A stretch of DNA of 64,000 bases from Comamonadaceae bacterium ALPHA2B (GTDB lineage Bacteria > Pseudomonadota > Gammaproteobacteria > Burkholderiales > Burkholderiaceae_C), in assembly GCA_005503065.1 (NCBI GenBank), contig SCOE01000004.1, forward strand, positions 186,001 through 250,000, written 5' to 3'. Of this stretch, positions 19,103 to 27,022 are shown in pieces; the first letter of the stretch is position 1; each line of letters begins with the position of its first letter. A model generated the notes under the pieces. That model ran no database searches. It was given only the letters and a program-made list of their open reading frames with translations, and was not told the origin of the DNA. A program made the translations under genes and the position numbers.

Positions 19103-19996
19103 ATGGCTGCCTTCGTCGATACACACTGTCACCTCGATGCGCCCGAATTCGGTGCGCAGACGGACATGGTGCATGCCCGAACGCGTGCGGCCGGCGTCGC
19201 CCTGTGCGTCATCCCGGCCGTGGCCGCCTTCAACTTCGACGTCGTGCGCACGCTCGCGCACCGCCAGCGCGACGCCTACGCCCTCGGCGTGCATCCGCTG
19301 TGCACGCGCGAGGCCGGCGACGCCGACCTGGACCGGCTCGAGGCCGAACTTTCCGGGCGCGCCGCCGATCCCCGGCTGGTAGCCGTCGGCGAGATCGGTC
19401 TCGACCACTTCGTGAAGGACCTGGACGCCGAGAAACAGGCCCGCATCTTCCGCCGCCAGCTCGAACTGGCCCGGGCGCACGACCTGCCCGTCCTCATCCA
19501 TGTCCGGCGCTCGGTCGACCAGGTCCTCAAGCACCTGCGCCAGGTGGGCCGCGGCCGGCCCTGGCGCGGCATCGCGCACGCCTTCAACGGCAGCGAGCAG
19601 CAGGCGCAGGCCTGCATCGACCTGGGGCTCAAGCTGGGCTTCGGCGGTGCGGTCACCTTCGATCGTGCCCTGCAACTGCGGCGGCTGGCGCAGTCGGTGC
19701 CGCTCGAGGCGATCGTGCTGGAGACCGACGCGCCGGACATTCCGCCCCATTGGCTCTACCGCACCCAGGCCGAGCGCGACGCCGGGCAGCCGCAGGGCCG
19801 CAACGAGCCCGCGGAGCTGCCGCGTATCGCCGCCGTGGTGGCGCAATTGCGCGGCATGGCGCTGCCGGCGCTGGCGGAAGCCACGACGCGCAACGCCTGC
19901 GCGGCGATGCCCCGGCTGGCGGGCCTGCTGGCGGATGCGGACGCCCCCGACGGGACCGCGGGCGCATCAGGTAACGCAGGCCCCGCGGCGCTGTAG
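19103..19996 (+). CDS. TatD-family metal-dependent hydrolase
   Basis: The protein has 297 residues from ATG 19103 (MAAFVDTHCHLDAPEF). The TatD metal ligands are visible: DTHCHLD at residues 6-12, GEIGLDHF near 95, HVR, HAFNGS, and ETDAP. TatD enzymes are 3'-5' DNases and also D-Tyr-tRNA deacylase-like or exonuclease enzymes; this one is YcfH/YjjV-like. An in-frame ATG at 19088 is an alternative start with MHHDR. It diverges from the S1C protease gene; the two starts are 88 bp apart. Confidence 0.9.
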   Translation: MAAFVDTHCHLDAPEFGAQTDMVHARTRAAGVALCVIPAVAAFNFDVVRTLAHRQRDAYALGVHPLCTREAGDADLDRLEAELSGRAADPRLVAVGEIGLDHFVKDLDAEKQARIFRRQLELARAHDLPVLIHVRRSVDQVLKHLRQVGRGRPWRGIAHAFNGSEQQAQACIDLGLKLGFGGAVTFDRALQLRRLAQSVPLEAIVLETDAPDIPPHWLYRTQAERDAGQPQGRNEPAELPRIAAVVAQLRGMALPALAEATTRNACAAMPRLAGLLADADAPDGTAGASGNAGPAAL

Positions 19997-20156
19997 TCGA
20001 AGCGCTGACAGGGTCCGTAGGCCGAAGTCGCAACACGTCGCGATGACGCTTTTCGCGCCTTCTTTGATGTCATCCTTGGGTTTCGGTCAGGCGTTCGATC
20101 ACAGTGGCAGGACCACTTCAACCACTTCGAATTCCGACGATTTCAAAGGAGTACCC

Positions 20157-20588
20157 ATGAGCAACTCGACCCTTCGCATCCTCCCCGCCGTGCTGGCGCT
20201 GGCCTTCGCCTCGGCCGGCCTCTCGGCCGTCGCCCAGACGACCACCACGACGACCACGACCCAGCCGACGGTGACGGAACGGGCCAAGGAAACCGGCAAG
20301 GAAGCCGTGGACGCCACCGAGCGCGGCGCCAAGAAGGCCTGGAGCGCGACCAAGAACACCACCGAGCGTGCCGTGGATGCCACCGAGCGCGGCTCCAAGA
20401 AGGCCTACAACGCCACCAAGAACACCAGCAAGAAGGCCTACAACGCGACCAAGAAGGGCGCGACCAAGGCCGTCGACGCCACCGAGAACGCCGGCCACGC
20501 CGCAGCCGATGGCATGCGCAGCGCCGGCAACAAGATCGGCGAGAAGATCCCGGGCACGGCCCAGAACGAAGCTGCGAAGAAGCAGTAA
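20157..20588 (+). CDS. Secreted Lys/Ala/Thr-repeat protein, LEA-like
   Basis: The gene begins at ATG 20157 with AAAGGAG six bases before it. The 143-residue product has a signal peptide (MSNSTLRILPAVLALAFASA, cleavage near AVAQ), a run of eight threonines, and then an imperfect repeat of about 9-13 residues built on 'ATERGAKKAWSATKNT', 'ATERGSKKAYNATKNT', 'SKKAYNATKKGATK'. The repeat region is charged, helical and without Cys. It resembles late-embryogenesis-abundant or YtxH/CsbD-like stress proteins, which protect envelope or proteins in dry conditions, but I cannot name a family. It is a single-gene unit closed by a strong bidirectional terminator. Confidence 0.75.
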   Translation: MSNSTLRILPAVLALAFASAGLSAVAQTTTTTTTTQPTVTERAKETGKEAVDATERGAKKAWSATKNTTERAVDATERGSKKAYNATKNTSKKAYNATKKGATKAVDATENAGHAAADGMRSAGNKIGEKIPGTAQNEAAKKQ

Positions 20589-20598
20589 GCCCTGTCGC

Positions 20599-20636
20599 CA
20601 TGAAAAAAAACCCGCCTCGGCGGGTTTTTTTTCATG
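20599..20636. terminator. Bidirectional rho-independent terminator
   Basis: CCCGCC-TC-GGCGGG stem flanked by A8 on the left and T8 on the right, extended by CATG on both sides. It serves the LEA-like gene on the plus strand and the MscS gene on the minus strand. Confidence 0.92.
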
Positions 20637-20655
20637 GGCCCGCGGTCCGGTCCGC

Positions 20656-21477
20656 TCAAGCCAGCTGGCGCTGCACGGTGGGTGTCTCGGGCACCGGGTA
20701 GCCGGCGGCGCCGAAGGTGTCGACGATCGCCTTGTGGGTGTCGAAATACACCTGCCAGTAGTGGTCGGTGTGGGTGTAGGGCCGCACGGCCAGCAGCGGG
20801 CCCTCGGGCGTGAACTGCAGGATCTCGATGTCCGGCGGCGGCGCGGTCGCCACGTTCGGGATCGCGGCGACGGCGGTCTTCAGTCGGGCGATCGCGTCCT
20901 TCACGTCGACGCCGTTGGCCACCTTGGCGGTGGTGTCGACGCGGCGATAGGCCAGCGTGCTGAAGTTCTGGATGGTGCCCGACAGCACGCTGTTGTTGCC
21001 GACGGTGGCGATCACGTTGTCCGGCAGGATCAGCGTGGTGCCGAACAGGCCCAGTTCCTTCACCGTGCCGCTGACGCCGGCCACCGTGACGAAATCGCCG
21101 ACCTGATAGGGCCGCAGCACCTGCAGGAAGACGCCGGCGGCGAAATGCGTGAGCAGGCCGCCCCAGGCCGTGCCGATGGCCAGGCCCGCGCCGGCCAGCA
21201 GGGCGGCGAAGGAGGTGGTCCGGACGCCGAACATCTCCAGGATGGCCAGGATGAGCGCGACATTCAGGGCCACGCTCAGGATCGACATGAGGTAGTTGGT
21301 CAGCGTCGGGTCCAGCGAGCGGCCCCTTTGCAGCGCGGCGGCCGCCATCCGCAGCGCGATGCGGATCAACCATCGGCCGATGATCCAGGCGGCGATGGCG
21401 CCCAGCACCTTCAGGCCAAAATCGACGCCCTGGGTCGTGACGAAGGCCCAGGCTGCGGCGGCATTGACGTGTTCCAT
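20656..21477 (-). CDS. Small mechanosensitive channel MscS-family protein
   Basis: This 273-residue protein is close in length to E. coli MscS (286). Three N-terminal membrane helices are present; the third is the pore-lining 'FAALLAGAGLAIGTAWGGLLTHFAAG' region with the alternating Gly/Ala packing of MscS, then the 'RPYQVGDFVTVAG' start of the beta domain, and a C-terminal alpha/beta domain. It opens on hypo-osmotic shock and releases solutes. It is convergent with the LEA-like gene across a shared terminator; whether the two stress-related genes act together is speculation. Confidence 0.9.
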   Translation of the reverse strand: MEHVNAAAAWAFVTTQGVDFGLKVLGAIAAWIIGRWLIRIALRMAAAALQRGRSLDPTLTNYLMSILSVALNVALILAILEMFGVRTTSFAALLAGAGLAIGTAWGGLLTHFAAGVFLQVLRPYQVGDFVTVAGVSGTVKELGLFGTTLILPDNVIATVGNNSVLSGTIQNFSTLAYRRVDTTAKVANGVDVKDAIARLKTAVAAIPNVATAPPPDIEILQFTPEGPLLAVRPYTHTDHYWQVYFDTHKAIVDTFGAAGYPVPETPTVQRQLA

Positions 21478-21506
21478 GCTGCTTCCCCTCCTGTTGTTCC
21501 GAAGCG

Positions 21507-22037
21507 ATGACGCGATCCCCTGATGCCGCTGCCGGCAGCACGCTCCTGCTGGAAGGCCTGCCGCCGCTGGTGGGCGAACGCACCGCCGTGCTGGTGCTCG
21601 GCAGCTTCCCGAGCGCCCGCTCCCTCTCGGCGCGGCAGTATTATGCGCACCCGCAAAACCAGTTCTGGAAGATCTTGCAAGCCATCTGGCCCGCCAAGCC
21701 GCTCCCCACGGGCGCGGGTAGCTATCAAAAACGTAGCGAGTGGCTGCTCGAACGCGGGCTGGGCCTGTGGGACGTGTATGCCCGCTGCCGCCGTGCCGGC
21801 AGCCTGGATTCGGCGATCCGCGACGCCGAGGTCAACGACATCGCCGCCCTGCGGCTGCCGAACCTGTCGGCCATCGTCCACAACGGGGGCGAGAGCCATC
21901 GCCATGCGCGCCACACGCAGGCCCTGGGCGTGCCGGTCTACCGGTTGCCGTCGACCAGTCCCGCCAACGCCTCTTGGTCCTTCGCGCGCAAGCTCGATGC
22001 CTGGCGCTCGGTGATGTCGGCACACGGGCTGGTGTGA
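21507..22037 (+). CDS. DNA-deoxyinosine glycosylase (uracil-DNA glycosylase superfamily)
   Basis: The 176-residue product has 'AVLVLGSFPSARSLSARQYYAHPQNQFW', the signature of hypoxanthine/deoxyinosine DNA glycosylases in the UDG superfamily, and the C-terminal 'LPSTSPANAS' motif. It would excise deaminated adenine from DNA. The methyltransferase-like gene starts on its stop codon (TGATG), so they are co-translated. A copy of the dispersed palindrome (21695-21737, reversed) is inside the frame and encodes about residues 65-78, 'PTGAGSYQKRSEW'; homologs carry a loop here, so the enzyme probably tolerates it. Confidence 0.85.
   Translation: MTRSPDAAAGSTLLLEGLPPLVGERTAVLVLGSFPSARSLSARQYYAHPQNQFWKILQAIWPAKPLPTGAGSYQKRSEWLLERGLGLWDVYARCRRAGSLDSAIRDAEVNDIAALRLPNLSAIVHNGGESHRHARHTQALGVPVYRLPSTSPANASWSFARKLDAWRSVMSAHGLV
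21695..21737 (-). repeat. Dispersed palindrome repeat, copy C (inside a gene)
   Basis: Read on the minus strand, the core is GCTACGTTTTTGATAGC (21721-21737) followed by TACCCGCGCCCG. It lies wholly within the glycosylase reading frame. Confidence 0.7.
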
Positions 22038-22792
22038 TGGCAGCCCGCGCGCCCGACCTGCCCGAAGTCAACTTTTCCGACTGGGGCGATACCCGCTACC
22101 TGCACCTGGGCACCGAGTGGGTCCAGGGCTCGATGCGCCTGGATGCGCCCTACGAGATCGAGCTGGAGTACGTGCAGCGCATGATGGCGTGGCTGCTCTT
22201 CGTGGAGCCCGCCAGCGTCGCGCAGCGCCATGCGATGCAGCTGGGTTTGGGCGCGGCGGCGCTGACCAAGTTCTGCCGCAAGCAGCTGCGCATGCGCACC
22301 ACGGCCGTCGAACTCAACCCGCAGGTGCTGGCCGCCTGCCGCGGCTGGTTCAAGCTGCCGCCGGACGACGCCAAGCTGCGGGTCGTGATCGCCGATGCGG
22401 CCGAGGAAATCCGGCGCGCCGAATGGCAGGGCACGGTGGACGCCCTGCAGGTGGACCTGTACGACCACGAGGCCGCGGCGCCCGTGCTCGACAGCGAGGA
22501 TTTCTACGCCGGCTGCCGGCGCCTGCTCACCGAGGACGGCTGCATGACGGTCAACCTCTTCGGCCGCTCGTCGAGCTACGAGCGCAGCCTCGAGAAGATC
22601 GGCGCCGCCTTCGGCACCGAATCGCTCTGGGCCTTCAGGCCCACCCGCGAGGGCAACACCGTCGTCCTGGCGCAGCGCAATGCGCAGCGCCCGAAACGCG
22701 AGCGCCTTGCCGAGCAGGCCCAAAGCATCCAGACTCGCTGGGGTCTGCCTGCGCCCAAATGGCTGCGGGTCTTCAAACCGGTTTCCTCATGA
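22037..22792 (+). CDS. Spermidine synthase-like methyltransferase-fold protein
   Basis: The 251-residue protein has the Rossmann methyltransferase fold of spermidine synthases: motif I 'QLGLGAAALTKFCRK', then 'TTAVELNPQVLAACRGWF' and 'VIADAAEEI'. The 'DLYDHEAAAPVLDSEDFYAGCRRLL' region replaces the usual polyamine-binding part. Such proteins near glycosylases in Burkholderiales are annotated as spermidine synthase without proof of activity. It overlaps the stop of the glycosylase gene by one base and is followed 58 bp later by the GspE/PilB gene. Confidence 0.75.
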   Translation: MAARAPDLPEVNFSDWGDTRYLHLGTEWVQGSMRLDAPYEIELEYVQRMMAWLLFVEPASVAQRHAMQLGLGAAALTKFCRKQLRMRTTAVELNPQVLAACRGWFKLPPDDAKLRVVIADAAEEIRRAEWQGTVDALQVDLYDHEAAAPVLDSEDFYAGCRRLLTEDGCMTVNLFGRSSSYERSLEKIGAAFGTESLWAFRPTREGNTVVLAQRNAQRPKRERLAEQAQSIQTRWGLPAPKWLRVFKPVSS

Positions 22793-22850
22793 GCCCCCGC
22801 CCGGCCGCTCCGAAGGGGCTCGCATCGCAGGCGAAGCCGAAGGTATCTTA

Positions 22851-24647
22851 ATGAGCGCTGTTCCCGCTTCCACCACCGCCGGCCGGGCCGCCCCGCAGCC
22901 CGAAGGCCCACTGCAGCTGCGTGCCGTCATCGAGTGGCTGGCCCGCGACGGCGTGATCTCGCCGACCGAGGCGCAGCGCACCATCGCGCGCTGCGCACAG
23001 GCCGAGAGCCGCCAGCACCCGCTGGTGCGCCTGGCCAACGTGGCGATGACGCGCGAGTCCGACGGCAAGCCGCTCGACCTGGAGGCGCTCACGCAATGGC
23101 TGGCCGGTCGCGCGGGCCTGGCCTACCTGCGCATCGACCCGCTCAAGGTCGATGTGGGCAAGGTGGCCGACACCATGAGCGCCGCCTATGCCGAGCGGCA
23201 CAAGGTGCTGCCGGTGCAGGTGACCGCCTCCGAGGTCGTCGTGGCGACCGCCGAGCCCTTCCTCACCGACTGGATCTCCGAGGTGGAGCGCCAGTCGCGC
23301 CGCGGCGTGCGACGCGTGGTGGCCAGCCCCACCGACATCCAGCGCTACACGGCCGAATTCTTCGCGCTCGCCAAGTCGGTGCGCGCGGCACAGAAGGCCG
23401 GCGGTGCGAACAACGCCGCGAGCTTCGAGCAGCTCGTCGAACTGGGCAAGAGCAACAGGCAGCTGGACGCCAACGACCAGAGCGTGGTGCAGGTGGTGGA
23501 CTGGCTGTGGCAGTACGCCTTCGACCAGCGTGCCTCCGACATCCACCTCGAGCCGCGGCGCGAGCAGGGCGTCATCCGCTTCCGCATCGACGGCGTGCTG
23601 CACCCGGCCTACCAGATGCCCCTGGGCGTGATGAGCGCCATGGTCGCCCGCATCAAGCTCCTGGGTCGCATGGACGTGGTCGAGAAGCGCCGCCCGCTGG
23701 ACGGCCGCATCAAGACGCGCAACCAGCGCGGCGACGAGGTCGAGATGCGCCTGTCGACCCTGCCTACGGCCTTCGGCGAGAAGATGGTGATGCGCATCTT
23801 CGACCCCGACACCGCGGTGAAGGACCTCGACGCGCTGGGCTTTCCGCCGCAGGACGCGCAGCGCTGGGAGCAGCTGGTCACGCGGCCGCACGGCATCGTG
23901 CTCGTGACGGGGCCGACGGGTTCGGGCAAGACCACCACGCTGTACTCCACGCTCAAGCGCGTGGCGACCGAGGAGGTCAACGTCAGCACGGTGGAAGACC
24001 CGATCGAGATGATCGAGCCCGCGTTCAACCAGACGCAGGTGCAACCGCAATTGGACTTCGGCTTCACCGAGGGGCTGCGCGCGCTGATGCGGCAGGACCC
24101 GGACGTGATCATGGTCGGCGAGATCCGCGACCTCGACACCGCCGAGATGGCGGTGCAGGCCGCGCTCACCGGGCACCTGGTGTTCAGCACCCTGCACACC
24201 AACGACGCGCCCAGCGCCACCACCCGCCTGATGGAACTGGGCGTCCCGGCCTACCTCATCAACGCCACGCTGCTGGGCGTGCTGGCGCAGCGGCTGGTGC
24301 GCACGCTGTGCCCGCTGTGCAAGCAGCCCGACCAGAGCGTCACCCGCGAGCAGCTCGGCGAAGTGGTCGCGCCGTGGAAGATCACCGGCCAGGTGAGCGC
24401 CTACAAGCCGGTGGGCTGCGTCGACTGCCGCATGACGGGCTTTCGCGGCCGCATGGGGCTGTACGAACTGCTCAGCGTGAGCGAGTCCTTCAAGGGCCTG
24501 CTGAACAAGGCGCCGAGCATCGACGCGTTGCGCCGCCAGGGCATGGCCGACGGCATGCGCCCTCTGCGGCTGGCCGGCGTGCTGCGCGTGGCGGAGGGCC
24601 TGACCACGCTGGACGAAGTGCTGAGCGCCACCCCGCCGCTCGACTGA
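22851..24647 (+). CDS. GspE/PilB-family secretion or pilus ATPase (orphan)
   Basis: The protein has 598 residues from ATG 22851. It has an N-terminal MshEN-like domain (about 60-170), then the GspE ATPase core with Walker A GPTGSGKTTT, the Asp box 'EDPIEMIEP', Walker B in 'LMRQDPDVIMVGEIRD', the His box 'HLVFSTLHTNDAPSA', and a tetracysteine zinc site (CPLC ... CVDC). It should power a type II secretion or type IV pilus system, but no other gsp or pil gene lies within the window. It may serve a system encoded elsewhere. Confidence 0.92.
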   Translation: MSAVPASTTAGRAAPQPEGPLQLRAVIEWLARDGVISPTEAQRTIARCAQAESRQHPLVRLANVAMTRESDGKPLDLEALTQWLAGRAGLAYLRIDPLKVDVGKVADTMSAAYAERHKVLPVQVTASEVVVATAEPFLTDWISEVERQSRRGVRRVVASPTDIQRYTAEFFALAKSVRAAQKAGGANNAASFEQLVELGKSNRQLDANDQSVVQVVDWLWQYAFDQRASDIHLEPRREQGVIRFRIDGVLHPAYQMPLGVMSAMVARIKLLGRMDVVEKRRPLDGRIKTRNQRGDEVEMRLSTLPTAFGEKMVMRIFDPDTAVKDLDALGFPPQDAQRWEQLVTRPHGIVLVTGPTGSGKTTTLYSTLKRVATEEVNVSTVEDPIEMIEPAFNQTQVQPQLDFGFTEGLRALMRQDPDVIMVGEIRDLDTAEMAVQAALTGHLVFSTLHTNDAPSATTRLMELGVPAYLINATLLGVLAQRLVRTLCPLCKQPDQSVTREQLGEVVAPWKITGQVSAYKPVGCVDCRMTGFRGRMGLYELLSVSESFKGLLNKAPSIDALRRQGMADGMRPLRLAGVLRVAEGLTTLDEVLSATPPLD

Positions 24648-24798
24648 AGCCGCTGCGTTCCCGACCCGCACCGCGCGAGTGCGGCGTCGCCCTGCGCGAA
24701 GGGTTTTCCCTGATCCGCCGCTAGGTGGAATCCACATCGAAGCTGACCACTGGCTGACCAACAATCCGCCGGTCTGTTTTCGTATCAGGAGACCGTTC

Positions 24799-25287
24799 GT
24801 GAAACTCAAAAGTCAGAAAGACTTTTTCTCGGGCCTGATGTTCACGCTGGTGGGCATCGGCTTCGCCTGGGGGGCGACCACCTACAACGTGGGCACGGGG
24901 GCGCGCATGGGGCCGGGCTACTTCCCGCTCGTGCTGGGCATCCTGCTGGCCATCCTCGGCGCAGGCGTGATCCTGGGCTCGCTGGTCGTCGAGACCGAGG
25001 ACGGGGAGCGCATCGGCAAGATCGCCTGGAAGCCGCTGGTCATGATCATCGTGGCCAACCTGATGTTCGGCGTGCTGCTCGGCGGCCTGCCCAGCATCGG
25101 CCTGCCGGCCATGGGCCTGGTGATCGCGATCTACGCGCTGACCCTCATCGCGTCGGCCGCCGGCCGGCAGTTCTCGCTCAAGTCCTCGCTGGTCCTCGCC
25201 ACCATCCTGGCGATCGGCAGCTACCTCACCTTCATCGTCGGCCTGAAGCTGCAGTTCCAGGTCTGGCCCACCTTCATCACGGGCTGA
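24799..25287 (+). CDS. tctB: Tripartite tricarboxylate transporter small membrane subunit TctB
   Basis: The start is GTG 24799 with AGGAGA 7 bases upstream. The 162-residue protein has four membrane segments and the 'GARMGPGYFPLVLGILLAILG' hallmark of TctB. It forms a transporter with TctA, 15 bp downstream, and takes substrate from a periplasmic TctC/Bug protein. The 150-bp upstream gap holds a small dyad, GTGGAATCCAC at 24725, whose role is unknown. Confidence 0.9.
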   Translation: MKLKSQKDFFSGLMFTLVGIGFAWGATTYNVGTGARMGPGYFPLVLGILLAILGAGVILGSLVVETEDGERIGKIAWKPLVMIIVANLMFGVLLGGLPSIGLPAMGLVIAIYALTLIASAAGRQFSLKSSLVLATILAIGSYLTFIVGLKLQFQVWPTFITG

Positions 25288-25302
25288 TCGGAACCTCTCG
25301 CC

Positions 25303-26814
25303 ATGGATCTCATTGCCAATCTCTCCCTGGGGTTCGGTGCGGCCTTCACGCTGCAGAACCTGATCTACGCCTTCGTCGGCTGCCTGCTGGGCACGCTGAT
25401 CGGCGTGCTGCCGGGCATCGGCCCGGTCGCCACCATCGCGATGCTGCTGCCCGCGACCTACGCGCTGCCGCCGGTGGCCGCGCTCATCATGCTGGCCGGC
25501 ATCTACTACGGCTCGCAGTACGGTGGCTCGACCACCGCCATCCTGGTCAACCTGCCAGGGGAATCGGCCTCGGTCGTGACGGTGATCGACGGCCACCAGA
25601 TGGCCAAGCAGGGGCGGGGAGGGGCGGCACTCGCCGCCGCCGGCCTGGGCTCCTTCTTCGCCGGCTGCGTGGGCACGCTGATCCTGGCCGCCTTCGCGCC
25701 GCCGCTGACCGAGCTGGCCTTCAAGTTCGGCCCGGCCGAGTACTTCAGCCTGATGGTGCTGGGCCTGATCGGCGCGGTGGTGCTGGCGTCGGGCTCGCTG
25801 CTCAAGGCGATCTGCATGATCGTGCTGGGGCTGCTGATGGGCCTGGTGGGCACCGACGTGAACTCGGGCGTCGCGCGCTTCTCCTTCGACATCCCCGAAC
25901 TGACCGACGGCATCGGCTTCATCGCCATCGCCATGGGCGTGTTCGGCTACGGCGAAATCATCGCCAACCTGTCCAAGCCCGAGGAAGAGCGCGAAGGCCA
26001 CATCGCCAAGCTGCACGGCCTGTGGCCCACGAAGGAAGACTTCAAGAACATGACGCCTGCCGTGCTGCGCGGCACGGCCCTGGGCTCGGCCCTGGGCATC
26101 CTGCCCGGCGGCGGCGCCCTGCTGTCGTCCTTCGCCTCGTACACGATGGAGAAGAAGCTCAAGCTCAAGCCGGGCGAGATCCCGTTCGGCAAGGGCAACA
26201 TCCGCGGCGTGGCGGGCCCCGAGTCGGCCAACAACGCCGGTGCGCAGACCTCCTTCATCCCGCTGCTGACGTTGGGCATTCCGCCCAACCCGGTGATGGC
26301 GCTGATGGTCGGCGCGATGACCATCCACAACATCCAGCCCGGCCCGCAGGTCATGACGAGCAACCCCGAGCTGTTCTGGGGCCTGATCGCCTCGATGTGG
26401 ATCGGCAACCTGATGCTGATCGTGCTGAACCTGCCGCTCATCGGCATGTGGATCAAGCTGCTGACCATCCCCTACAAGTGGCTGTTCCCCTCCATCGTGT
26501 TGTTCTGTGCGATCGGCGTGTACTCGACCAACAACAACACCTTCGACATCTGGATGGTGGGCATCTTCGGCGTGATCGGCTATGCCTTCATCAAGCTGGG
26601 CTGCGAACCTGCGCCGCTGCTGCTGGGCTTCATCCTGGGGCCGATGATGGAAGAGAACCTGCGCCGGGCGCTGCTGCTCTCGCGCGGCGACTGGTCGGTG
26701 CTGGTCACGCGGCCGATCTCGGCCGGCCTGCTGGTCGCGGCGGCCCTGCTGATCGTGATCGTGCTGCTGCCGTCGGTGAAGTCCAAACGCGAAGAGGCCT
26801 TCGTCGAGGAATGA
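25303..26814 (+). CDS. tctA: Tripartite tricarboxylate transporter large permease TctA
   Basis: The 503-residue product is a typical TctA with about 11-12 membrane segments. The conserved pieces 'GVLPGIGPVATIAMLLP', 'YYGSQYGGSTTAILVNLPGE', and the second Gly-rich 'GILPGGGALLSSFASY', 'VAGPESANNAGAQTSFIPLLTLGIPPNPVMALM' are all present. It is the pore of the TctB-TctA transporter and uses a binding protein in the periplasm. A UUCG-capped terminator follows within 30 bp, so tctC at 27023 is likely transcribed separately. Confidence 0.95.
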   Translation: MDLIANLSLGFGAAFTLQNLIYAFVGCLLGTLIGVLPGIGPVATIAMLLPATYALPPVAALIMLAGIYYGSQYGGSTTAILVNLPGESASVVTVIDGHQMAKQGRGGAALAAAGLGSFFAGCVGTLILAAFAPPLTELAFKFGPAEYFSLMVLGLIGAVVLASGSLLKAICMIVLGLLMGLVGTDVNSGVARFSFDIPELTDGIGFIAIAMGVFGYGEIIANLSKPEEEREGHIAKLHGLWPTKEDFKNMTPAVLRGTALGSALGILPGGGALLSSFASYTMEKKLKLKPGEIPFGKGNIRGVAGPESANNAGAQTSFIPLLTLGIPPNPVMALMVGAMTIHNIQPGPQVMTSNPELFWGLIASMWIGNLMLIVLNLPLIGMWIKLLTIPYKWLFPSIVLFCAIGVYSTNNNTFDIWMVGIFGVIGYAFIKLGCEPAPLLLGFILGPMMEENLRRALLLSRGDWSVLVTRPISAGLLVAAALLIVIVLLPSVKSKREEAFVEE

Positions 26815-26840
26815 GCGCGGCCTCCGGGCCACTGAACGCA

Positions 26841-26866
26841 ACGGCACCTTCGGGTGCCGTTTTTCT
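26841..26866 (+). terminator. Rho-independent terminator after tctA
   Basis: ACGGCACC-TTCG-GGTGCCGT stem with a stable UUCG loop followed by TTTTCTTT. It separates tctBA from the tctC unit. Confidence 0.9.
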
Positions 26867-26898
26867 TTGGATGCTGTCCTGCCATTGATGCACCGAGC

Positions 26899-26926
26899 TC
26901 ATGGATTCATCAGATAAATCCATTTC
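26899..26926. promoter_or_regulatory. LysR-type site upstream of tctC, shared with 35074
   Basis: The pattern TCAT-N6-ATCAGATAAATCCATTTC lies 97 bp before tctC. It holds a T-N11-A LysR box (T26902, A26914) and a wider dyad ATGGATT/AATCCAT. A nearly identical element lies at 35074-35101 beside a LysR gene: 21 or 22 of 28 positions agree. AT-rich words are rare in this GC-rich DNA, so the match is unlikely to be chance. Confidence 0.6.
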
Positions 26927-27022
26927 CTTCAGGGCCACCTTCACGCTCCAATCGGTGCCGGCACGGGGCGTTCAGGCTGCTCCTGCGGTGCTCTCGCCCT
27001 TGATCCCTCTCCACACGTTCCC

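Noticed and set aside
20232-20262. ACC/ACG tract coding for eight threonines
   Set aside because: Considered as a phase-variable microsatellite, but units are triplets, so slippage would not switch the frame.
22848-24809. 653-residue minus-strand frame opposite the GspE/PilB gene
   Set aside because: Lies exactly opposite a gene with full ATPase motifs; low-complexity composition.
24721-26847. 708-residue minus-strand frame opposite tctBA
   Set aside because: Composition dominated by Gln, His, Arg and Asp runs; real tctB and tctA lie on the plus strand.
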